Program-made: the position numbers and the translations under genes | Assembly (NCBI RefSeq): GCF_009905605.1 | Contig: NZ_JAAAKZ010000001.1 | Coordinates: 1-64,000 of the forward strand | From: Runella sp. CRIBMP | Lineage (GTDB): Bacteria > Bacteroidota > Bacteroidia > Cytophagales > Spirosomataceae | Direction of reading: 5' to 3' | DNA: 64,000 nucleotides | In this document: positions 45,674-52,596 of the stretch, one piece after another | How positions within the stretch are numbered: the first letter of the stretch is position 1 | Layout: every line of letters starts with the position of its first letter | Notes under the pieces: model-generated | What the model saw: the letters and a program-made list of their open reading frames with translations, nothing else | Database searches by the model: none | Told to the model about the DNA's origin: nothing

Positions 45674-47611
45674 ATGAAAAAAGCACTTATTTACCTGCAG
45701 ATTTTTTTATTCTCCTTGAGTTTTGCAGGGCACGGGCAAGACAATAAACGTTACTTGGCCATGTTAGTCCTTAATATCCAAGAAGATAATCAGTATGAGC
45801 ACTATGCTGATATGGTTCCAGGGGCAAAGTCGATAGGGTGCAATTCGGTGTACATAACTGTACGGTGGGATATCACCAAATGCCCTTCATTTCAGTGTCT
45901 TTCCAACCCAAATATTGCATCGGAATGGCGGCCCGTAGATAACGTTATTGCAAAGGCGCTCGAACAAGGAATGGATAAGATTGCGCTACGGATCCATTTG
46001 GGTGCCAATAATGCCTACGGCATAAACCGGTCGGGGTTTATCTGGGGAGGAGAAGCAAATGAAATGCGGGACGCGGCCGGAAATGTGTACACCGACGGCT
46101 ACAATGATAAATTGTTCAGTCTGGCCCATCAGCCTTCGGTAGAAAAAGCCAAAGCTTTTGTGACGGAAGTGACTCAACGCTACAAATACCTTCAGGAGCA
46201 AGGTAAGTTGTTGTTTATAAGCGTCTCTATAACGTCAAATCAGGAAGGGGAATACCCGCACGGGTCTCTTTTTGACTATTCGTCGCACATGAAAAATGCG
46301 TTTAGTAACTGGCATTTAGCGCAGTACGGAACGGCAGCCCAACCCCCCATCAACCAAAATGATGAGGCGGGAAGGCGTTGGTATATGTTCAGGCATTTAA
46401 AATTGAAAGAATTTGTCGACCAAATGGGGAACGCGGTCAAAGCCGTTGACTCAAATATAAAGTTTGTGTTGGATATGGGGTCGGTTTTTGACGGAGCTTC
46501 AAAAAATCGGGGAACAATAGGCTTTCAAAAGTTGAATTGTCGATTTGATGGGGTCAAAGTCAATGATGATATGTTCTATAATCACCGGTTTTCGATGGAT
46601 TTGTTACGAACCAATGTCCCCAATAAATGGATTATGAATGAGATGTTCCCGCAAGGAACCACAACTGATAAAATTAATTTTCTAAAACAATCGTACGAAC
46701 ACGGGGCTAAATTTGTAACGTTGGTCATCGGGTCCCCCAACTCAATTAATGATTTTGCTCCTGCAACGCAAAGCTCAGAAATTCAACAACTACTAACTAC
46801 TCCTATGTCGCCTATCAATGCGACAAGTACTACGACGTACTCGTTGCTAAGTATCCTTAATAATTCTGGGTATAATTTATCGGCGTATTCGCAGCCCAAA
46901 AATATCGTATTGAATGACGATGTACTGCCGCAGTGCTCGCCCAATACCTGCAATTTTACGTTGGGTATCCATGCAGATAACCCCAACCCAACCTGCGGTT
47001 CAAAGGTTACGCTCTCGGCAAATTGTACGGGAGGCAACTGTGCTGGGGTGGCCTACAACTGGAGCGGCAAGGGAGTCAATAGCAGCGGGAATTTTGTAAG
47101 TGTGAACGTACCAGCAGAAAAAGGGAACTATACCTATACACTGACTGCCACCAAAGCAGGGTGTAACAGTCAGGCCGTTACGACCCTTAGCGTGGCGGAG
47201 TGCGGAGAAGAAGAACTCTGCGCGGTGAATAGAATACGACTTAAATTTAGGGACGATTGTTGTCAAAACTACTTGGTTGGGGCGCAGATTCAAGGTTCTT
47301 TTGATGGGGTGACTTGGGATAGTTTGTATACGATTTCTCAAAATGGAAACGGTACTTGGCAGGAGTTTAAGATTAATAATGGGTCTGTTTATCCTCAAAT
47401 ACGATTTGTGGCAGGCGAAAATGGAAATGGAGATCTGGCTGAAATAGAATTTTATCATGGAAGTAAAAAACTGACGGGTACTCCATTGGGAAGGGGTGGG
47501 AATTTTATAAATGCGCTGGATGGCGATGAAAGTACCCTTTGGGTTGCTCCCGCGAGCAGAGTGGCAAATTTTATCGGTTTGGTTTTGAAAGGTTGCGGAG
47601 GGGGCAGTTGA
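45674..47611 (+). CDS. Secreted TIM-barrel glycoside-hydrolase-like protein with Ig and discoidin-like domains
   Basis: The ATG at 45674 (MKKALIYLQIFLFSLSFAG) begins a signal peptide; 645 residues. Residues about 25-400 resemble a clan GH-A barrel: VYITVRWDITKCP, then SVSITSNQEGEYPHG where a catalytic acid/base Glu could lie, and PNKWIMNEMFPQG as a possible nucleophile strand. A Cys-rich Ig-like domain (CGSKVTLSANCTGG, YTYTLTATKAGC) and a final jelly-roll-like domain resembling F5/8 type C (VGAQIQGSFDGVTWDSLY, ALDGDESTLWVA) follow. It ends at CGGGS without a T9SS domain. It may trim or bind the polysaccharide made by the locus. The family is not certain. Confidence 0.65.
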   Translation: MKKALIYLQIFLFSLSFAGHGQDNKRYLAMLVLNIQEDNQYEHYADMVPGAKSIGCNSVYITVRWDITKCPSFQCLSNPNIASEWRPVDNVIAKALEQGMDKIALRIHLGANNAYGINRSGFIWGGEANEMRDAAGNVYTDGYNDKLFSLAHQPSVEKAKAFVTEVTQRYKYLQEQGKLLFISVSITSNQEGEYPHGSLFDYSSHMKNAFSNWHLAQYGTAAQPPINQNDEAGRRWYMFRHLKLKEFVDQMGNAVKAVDSNIKFVLDMGSVFDGASKNRGTIGFQKLNCRFDGVKVNDDMFYNHRFSMDLLRTNVPNKWIMNEMFPQGTTTDKINFLKQSYEHGAKFVTLVIGSPNSINDFAPATQSSEIQQLLTTPMSPINATSTTTYSLLSILNNSGYNLSAYSQPKNIVLNDDVLPQCSPNTCNFTLGIHADNPNPTCGSKVTLSANCTGGNCAGVAYNWSGKGVNSSGNFVSVNVPAEKGNYTYTLTATKAGCNSQAVTTLSVAECGEEELCAVNRIRLKFRDDCCQNYLVGAQIQGSFDGVTWDSLYTISQNGNGTWQEFKINNGSVYPQIRFVAGENGNGDLAEIEFYHGSKKLTGTPLGRGGNFINALDGDESTLWVAPASRVANFIGLVLKGCGGGS

Positions 47612-47653
47612 ACCAAAAAGATGGATTCCTCAATAATAACCATTAATGAAATG

Positions 47654-47689
47654 AGAGTGACGACAATTTTGTCGCACTCTTATTTTTTT
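47654..47689 (+). terminator. Rho-independent terminator
   Basis: AGAGTG-A-CGACAA (47654-47666) pairs with TTGTCG-CACTCT (47669-47680) with one bulged A, followed by TATTTTTTT. It ends the unit containing the hydrolase-like gene. Confidence 0.88.
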
Positions 47690-47760
47690 GACTACCGATT
47701 GATTCGTAGGTTTGTAGACAAGATAGAAGAAGAAAAATCCTGAAATTAGGAAGAATAAAA

Positions 47761-48765
47761 ATGGAAAGATGGCGTAAAATACTCGTTTTATTACTGGTTT
47801 TGCTTTCAACTGCTGAGTTATTATTACGCTTTGTGTTTGGATTTTGCAATGCTCCGCTGTATGTAGAGGACCCCGATTTTGAATACGTTTTTGCCCCTGA
47901 TCAATACCGTTTTCGTTTTAGAAATGTAGTGCGTACCAATGCGTTTTCGATGCGCAGCGACCCCATCAATCCTACCGATACGACGGTTGTTTTGCTGGTT
48001 GGTGATTCGGTCATCAATGGCGGAAACCCAACCGACCACGACGATTTGGCCTCGACCATTCTCGAAAAACAATTTACGCAACACTATCATCAGCCCGTGC
48101 GCGTACTGAATGTGTCGGCGGGGTCTTGGGGGCCAGATAATGTGTTTGCTTTTTTGAAAAAGAAAGGATTTTTTAGCGCCGATGTGATGTGCCTAGTCAC
48201 CAGTAGCCACGATGCCTACGACAACATGAGCCATCATAAATTAGTGGGGGTGAATCCCAATTACCCTGATAAACAATACACGGTGGCGCTTTACGAGTTT
48301 TGGCACCGTTATATTTATACGTTGTTTGTGTATCACTACGTAGAAGTGCCTTTGAAGGAGTTTTTCTCGCCAGCCGCGCAACACGCCCCCAATGATGTGA
48401 TTCATAAATTCGGAACGGTATTCAATCCTGGTTTTCAGCATCTGGCAGATACTGCTAAAGTAATGCATATTCCTTTTTGTATTTATTTGCACCCTGAATT
48501 GCCCGAAATAGCTCAAAATCGCTACGATAGCCAAGGGGAAGAGATATTGGCGTTTGCCCGAAAAAACCGCATTCCAGTGATTGATGAGTTGAAATTGCAC
48601 CGAAGCGGGTTTCCGTTGACCAACGACCTGTTTCGAAATCCTGACTTTGATAGCATTCATTATAACGCCAAAGGACAGGCCTACATGGCCAAACATTTAT
48701 ACCCGCTATTGAAACAATACCTTGACGCTTATTTTGCCCGCTATGCGAGTACTCATCGTCCATAA
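47761..48765 (+). CDS. Membrane-anchored SGNH/GDSL-hydrolase-like protein
   Basis: A 334-residue protein with one N-terminal helix (about 8-27) anchoring a periplasmic SGNH-fold domain. The nucleophile block VVLLVGDSVINGG matches GDS, and a late block DFDSIHYNAKGQAYMA has the D-x-x-H arrangement that completes the catalytic site. Such proteins in polysaccharide loci usually remove or transfer acetyl groups. The end overlaps the next gene by 23 bases. Confidence 0.75.
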   Translation: MERWRKILVLLLVLLSTAELLLRFVFGFCNAPLYVEDPDFEYVFAPDQYRFRFRNVVRTNAFSMRSDPINPTDTTVVLLVGDSVINGGNPTDHDDLASTILEKQFTQHYHQPVRVLNVSAGSWGPDNVFAFLKKKGFFSADVMCLVTSSHDAYDNMSHHKLVGVNPNYPDKQYTVALYEFWHRYIYTLFVYHYVEVPLKEFFSPAAQHAPNDVIHKFGTVFNPGFQHLADTAKVMHIPFCIYLHPELPEIAQNRYDSQGEEILAFARKNRIPVIDELKLHRSGFPLTNDLFRNPDFDSIHYNAKGQAYMAKHLYPLLKQYLDAYFARYASTHRP

Positions 48766-49882
48766 CCAGCTTTGGGCACATTATAAGTCCAAATTGTTTA
48801 GCGAATTACACCGACTTTCTCCGCAGTACGGTGTAGAAATTCACGTCGCTCAAATTGCCCTTTCCGAAAAAAGCCGCGCCAACATGGGCAATGCCGAAGC
48901 CTTTCGGTACGACTACAACTACGAGGTGCTTTTTAATACGTCGCTCGACCAAGTCAAACTATGGCCGCGAACCAAAGCACTGTTGAAAAAAATCCGCAGT
49001 TATCGTCCCGATGTGTTGAATCTGACGGGCTGGTACGACCCTGCGCAGTGGGTTTTACTGTTTTATGCTAAACTGACTGGTATTAAAGTCATCATTTCTA
49101 ATGAGTCCAACGTGCGCGACCACGTACGGATGGGAGCCAAGGAGCGTTTTAAGCAATTTTTGTTGAAGCAGGCAAACGGTTTTTTTTGTTTCGGACAATC
49201 ATCGGCGGCGTATTTGGAAAAATTGGGGGTAAAGCCTTCCCAAATTCTGACTCGAAAAGCTGCGGTGGTCGACAATGACGTGATTTTAGAACATTATCAA
49301 AAAGCAACTCCCGAACGTGAAAAACAAAAACACCGACGAGGCTGGGCCACTTATAATTTCATTTTTGTAGGTCGGCTGATTCCACCCAAAAATTTAACGA
49401 TACTGCTGGAAGCATTTGCCGAAATCAGTGCCGAAACCACCGATTGGGGTTTAGTTTTGTTGGGGGAAGGAGACCAAAAATCAATGCTACAACAGCAAGC
49501 TCAAAAGATAAAAAATATTTGTTTTGAAGCTGGGGTTCCTTGGTACGAAGTGGCCGAATATTTGGCTTTAGCGGATGTGTTGGTGTTACCCAGCGATTCG
49601 GAGCCGTGGGGATTGGTGGTCAACGAAGCGATGATTTGTGGCTTGCCGGTATTGGTTTCAGCACCTTCTGGCTGCGTGGAAGATTTGGTTCGTACGGGTC
49701 AGAACGGCTTTACCTTCGACCCGCGCCAAAAACAGGATTTAGTAGCCAAAATGCGTTATTTTGTTCAGAATGCGGCATTATTATCACGTATGGGCAACGC
49801 TTCCCGACAGATTGTAGCACCTTTTGCCCCCGAAAAAGTAGCCCATGAAATGCTTCAAGGCATTGTCAATCTTCAAAAGTAG
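48743..49882 (+). CDS. Family 4 glycosyltransferase
   Basis: The ATG at 48743 (MRVLIVHNQLWAHYKSKLFSEL) lies inside the end of the SGNH gene; 379 residues. Donor-site motifs are FIFVGRLIPPKNLTILLEAF and LPSDSEPWGLVVNEAMICGLPVLVS, the latter with the E-x7-E pair. It is probably the last gene of the polysaccharide locus; the next gene is on the other strand, 2 bases away. Confidence 0.92.
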   Translation: MRVLIVHNQLWAHYKSKLFSELHRLSPQYGVEIHVAQIALSEKSRANMGNAEAFRYDYNYEVLFNTSLDQVKLWPRTKALLKKIRSYRPDVLNLTGWYDPAQWVLLFYAKLTGIKVIISNESNVRDHVRMGAKERFKQFLLKQANGFFCFGQSSAAYLEKLGVKPSQILTRKAAVVDNDVILEHYQKATPEREKQKHRRGWATYNFIFVGRLIPPKNLTILLEAFAEISAETTDWGLVLLGEGDQKSMLQQQAQKIKNICFEAGVPWYEVAEYLALADVLVLPSDSEPWGLVVNEAMICGLPVLVSAPSGCVEDLVRTGQNGFTFDPRQKQDLVAKMRYFVQNAALLSRMGNASRQIVAPFAPEKVAHEMLQGIVNLQK

Positions 49883-49884
49883 AG

Positions 49885-51069
49885 CTATTTGTTGATTCGT
49901 TGATTCCAATAAATTAGCACATTGAGGGTGGCGCGGCCCGCGGCAATGATGTCTAAATCGCCGTCACCATCCAAATCAGTGGCCAAAAGGTCCTCGCAGG
50001 CCATCATCACACTTTCATCCAATACAAATTCTTCCCAGTTTTCACCAGCGGCATCTTTTGGTAAAAACAAGCGTACGCCTACCTTTTTGTCGGGGTTGGG
50101 ATTGCGCCAACCCACCGCTATTTGTGAGTAGCCCAAGCCTAGAAAATCTCCGCAGGCCAGCGCGTGTCCTTGACTCAGGCGGTCGGTCAGGACTTTTTTA
50201 GCGTTGGTTTTGGGGTTCAAAACTACTAATTGGTTGCCATGCCAAGGAGCTACCGCCGCTACAAAAGGGTCTTTGTTGGGTAAATATCCTCGGCGTACTT
50301 CACCCACTCCCAAACCTTCGCCAATCCATTGTCCAGTGGGTTTCCATTGATTTTTTTGGTACGAAACCACTTTGCCGCCTTCTTTGCTGCCAATCAGTAC
50401 CTTGGTGGCATCGGCGTCTTCCCAAATTTCAAAATTATGCGTGATGTGTAAGGTTGAATCCATTAACTGATACGGCCACGGTTGTTTTGGGTTTTTGGGG
50501 ACGTCATACGCCAGCACCTTTACGCCTTTGCCTTCTCCGTTGGTATTGCCTAAACCGTGCAATGGGACCACTATTAACTGGTATTTATTTTTACTTACCT
50601 GTGCCCAGCGCATCCGGTGCGTCGTGATTTCGTGGTGAAGCGGCACGGGTTCCCAGCGCTGGGTAGGGTCTTGCGGTCGAATCAGGTAAAAAACCGCGCC
50701 TGATTTTGTTATATCGTTTGTCTCGGCGGGGTTCCACATGGCACCAATCGCTACTTCTACCTTTCCATCGCCGTCGATGTCGCGGGCTGCGATGCAAACG
50801 TTGTCTTTGGGAGTTACGTTCGAAACCATCACGTGTCGCTTCCAGGATGCTCCGTTTTTAGTGCCTTCATTTTTATACCAAACGATGTCTTTTTGGTCGG
50901 CCAATAAAATATCCAGTCGTTTGTCGCCGTCCACATCGCCAACGGCCAGCCCATAGCCAATATTGATTTGATTATCAACTACTTGTATCTTAAAGTTGGG
51001 CGTGGTTGTTTGGGCAAAAACCGAAAAGGAAGTTAATCCGCAAAGGAATAAAAAAGACTTTTTCATCAT
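49885..51069 (-). CDS. Secreted FG-GAP/VCBS repeat protein
   Basis: A 394-residue protein with a signal peptide (MMKKSFLFLCGLTSFSVFAQ). Repeated calcium-loop motifs of the FG-GAP/VCBS type are visible: LAVGDVDGDKRLDILLA, IAARDIDGDGKVEVAIGA and LLATDLDGDGDLDIIAAG, consistent with a beta-propeller. There is no sorting domain; it ends LNVLIYWNQRINK. Probably periplasmic or surface-bound; function unknown. It converges on the end of the polysaccharide locus. Confidence 0.82.
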   Translation of the reverse strand: MMKKSFLFLCGLTSFSVFAQTTTPNFKIQVVDNQINIGYGLAVGDVDGDKRLDILLADQKDIVWYKNEGTKNGASWKRHVMVSNVTPKDNVCIAARDIDGDGKVEVAIGAMWNPAETNDITKSGAVFYLIRPQDPTQRWEPVPLHHEITTHRMRWAQVSKNKYQLIVVPLHGLGNTNGEGKGVKVLAYDVPKNPKQPWPYQLMDSTLHITHNFEIWEDADATKVLIGSKEGGKVVSYQKNQWKPTGQWIGEGLGVGEVRRGYLPNKDPFVAAVAPWHGNQLVVLNPKTNAKKVLTDRLSQGHALACGDFLGLGYSQIAVGWRNPNPDKKVGVRLFLPKDAAGENWEEFVLDESVMMACEDLLATDLDGDGDLDIIAAGRATLNVLIYWNQRINK

Positions 51070-51150
51070 TGTTTGGATTTAGTGAAAGTGACTGGCCTAA
51101 TGGTACAATCGTCTAATATTTTAAAAGGAACAGAAAAGCAGAATCTTTCC

Positions 51151-51171
51151 TGTAAATTTTGAAAATTTACA
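51151..51171. promoter_or_regulatory. Perfect 21-bp palindrome before the lysine-rich protein gene
   Basis: TGTAAATTTT, a central G, then AAAATTTACA form a perfect inverted repeat. It ends one base before a TACTTTTG -7 box, so a protein bound there would control the promoter. On the minus side it is also 82 bases upstream of the FG-GAP gene start. Confidence 0.6.
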
Positions 51172-51172
51172 A

Positions 51173-51180
51173 TACTTTTG
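51173..51180 (+). promoter_or_regulatory. Candidate -7 box for the lysine-rich protein gene
   Basis: TACTTTTG matches TAnnTTTG, 36 bases before ATG 51217. The -33 element is weak, which would suit an activator- or repressor-controlled promoter given the adjoining palindrome. Confidence 0.5.
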
Positions 51181-51216
51181 AATCAAACCAATAATTTAAC
51201 TTAATCCTTTATCAAA

Positions 51217-51789
51217 ATGAAAAACCTGTTTGTCCTGTTGATTACGTTGGCTTGCTTCGGTATTGCTATTGATACTGTTGCCCAAGACGACACAAAACCT
51301 AAAAAAGAGAAAAAGGCCAAGAAAGAAACTGGCGACGATAAGAAGGAGACCAAGTCAAGCAAAGGAAAAAAATCGGAGCCGAAAGACAAAGCCGACAAAA
51401 AAGAAACTGGCGACGATAAGAAGGAAGGTAAGTCGAGCAAGGGTAAAAAATCTGACCCCAAAGACAAAGCCGATAAAAAAGAGGACAAAAAAGTCGATAA
51501 GGCCGACAAGAAAGTAGATAAAAAAGAAACTGAAGTAGCAGACCGCAAGGCGGATAAAAAAGAAGATAAAGCCGACAAAAAAACGACTTCTACCAAAACC
51601 AAAGTAACGCCGAAAGACGACGACGGTAAAGAAGCCGACAACGGAACCCGCAAAAAAGTAGCGGGTGCTGACAAAACCATTGGTAAAGATGACAAAGGCC
51701 GTACAATCTATCAGGGACCCAAAGGCGGTCAGTATTACATCAATTCAAACGGCAATAAAACGTATTTGAAGGCCGATAATAAGTTGTAA
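51217..51789 (+). CDS. Secreted lysine-rich protein with PBCV-adaptor-like C-terminal motif
   Basis: A 190-residue protein: signal peptide (LFVLLITLACFGIAIDTVAQ), then about 115 residues almost entirely Lys, Asp, Glu, Ser and Ala, with a tandem unit of 26 residues around KKETGDDKKE and KSSKGKKS, then a C-terminal module GPKGGQYYINSNGNKTYL. That last motif resembles the short basic adaptor domain first noted in chlorella virus proteins and seen in some bacterial exported proteins. The charged region is presumably unstructured. It might bind DNA, polyanionic polysaccharide or the envelope; function unknown. A terminator follows. Confidence 0.75.
   Translation: MKNLFVLLITLACFGIAIDTVAQDDTKPKKEKKAKKETGDDKKETKSSKGKKSEPKDKADKKETGDDKKEGKSSKGKKSDPKDKADKKEDKKVDKADKKVDKKETEVADRKADKKEDKADKKTTSTKTKVTPKDDDGKEADNGTRKKVAGADKTIGKDDKGRTIYQGPKGGQYYINSNGNKTYLKADNKL
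51320..51475 (+). repeat. 78-bp coding tandem repeat, two copies
   Basis: gaaactggcgacgataagaa occurs at 51325 and 51403, a 78-base (26-codon) period. The copies cover KKETGDDKKE to PKDKAD with a few substitutions. Confidence 0.8.
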
Positions 51790-51817
51790 TTCGCGCTTAT
51801 TTAGGTTTGTTTTAAGA

Positions 51818-51847
51818 ATCCTGCCGAACTTCGGCGGGATTTTTTTT
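51818..51847 (+). terminator. Rho-independent terminator after the lysine-rich gene
   Basis: ATCCTGCCGAA (51818-51828) pairs with TTCGGCGGGAT (51830-51840), with one T-G pair, and is followed by eight T. Confidence 0.88.
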
Positions 51848-51888
51848 GCCAATGAAAATTCGGTATCTTTAACAAACAATATGAATGA

Positions 51889-52539
51889 ATGAGGATAGAA
51901 ACCCAAAAAATACCGACAACACTCGCCGAATTGGAAGCTCTTGGGGATGACGTAATGCTGCACATTCCTGCCTCATTTGAGGAATACCTCGAATGGGTCG
52001 AAAAGTGTCAGTTTACGATGGAGTACTTCAACAATGAGATTGTTATTATGGGAAATGCGAGTTATTACCACGAAAAATTAGTAATACGTATTGGTTACTT
52101 ATTGACGATACTTTTGGAAAACTTAAAGGGATTTTCAGTAATAGGCAGCAATATCAAAATTCACATTGCCGATGTGCTCTCCCCAACGGATTTTAACGCC
52201 GATGTTTCAGTAGTACAGGGGAAGCCTGAATTTGTGACATTGCCTTCTGGTAAAAAGTCGACTAGTACCATTACGAACCCCGTGTTGGTGGTAGAAGTAA
52301 CTTCAAAAAGCACCATTTCTCACGATTTTGGAGATAAATTGTTGGCTTACAAGAAAATTGATTCGTTGCAATACGCCATTTTTGTGAGTCAATATCAGCC
52401 GTTTGTGACAGTCTATGAGCGCAAAGGCGTTCATCATTGGGAGCTTCGCGATTATACCCGCTTAGAGGATTCGTTCTCCATCATGGGGCAGTCACTTACC
52501 TTGGCGGAGATTTATAAAGATATTCAGTTTGAGAGTTAA
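51889..52539 (+). CDS. Uma2 family (DUF820) putative restriction-endonuclease-fold protein
   Basis: A 216-residue Uma2 protein: YLEWVEKCQFTMEYFNNEIVIMGNASYYHEKL, then PTDFNADVSVVQG and NPVLVVEVTSKSTISHD with the PD-(D/E)xK-like D...E-x-(T/S)-S core, then KLLAYKKIDSLQYAIFVS. Genes of this family are common in Cyanobacteria and some Bacteroidota; their role is not established. It stands alone between two terminators. Confidence 0.88.
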   Translation: MRIETQKIPTTLAELEALGDDVMLHIPASFEEYLEWVEKCQFTMEYFNNEIVIMGNASYYHEKLVIRIGYLLTILLENLKGFSVIGSNIKIHIADVLSPTDFNADVSVVQGKPEFVTLPSGKKSTSTITNPVLVVEVTSKSTISHDFGDKLLAYKKIDSLQYAIFVSQYQPFVTVYERKGVHHWELRDYTRLEDSFSIMGQSLTLAEIYKDIQFES

Positions 52540-52579
52540 CAAAAACACCCCGCCGAAATTTCAGCGGGGTGTTTTTGTT
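52538..52579. terminator. Bidirectional terminator between Uma2 gene and clpB
   Basis: AACAAAAACACCCCGC (52538-52553) pairs perfectly with GCGGGGTGTTTTTGTT (52564-52579) over 16 bases around a 10-base loop, itself containing GAAATTTC. It serves convergent genes. Confidence 0.92.
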
Positions 52580-52596
52580 ATTAAATCAAGTGCAAC

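Noticed and set aside
20269-49882. The polysaccharide locus as a recently acquired mobile island
   Set aside because: No integrase, transposase, tRNA boundary or flanking direct repeat was seen, and base composition looks like the neighbours by eye.
51201-51695. A 164-codon minus-strand frame rich in Ser and Leu
   Set aside because: It is simply the complement of the Lys/Asp/Glu codons of the lysine-rich gene, which itself has a signal peptide, promoter and terminator.
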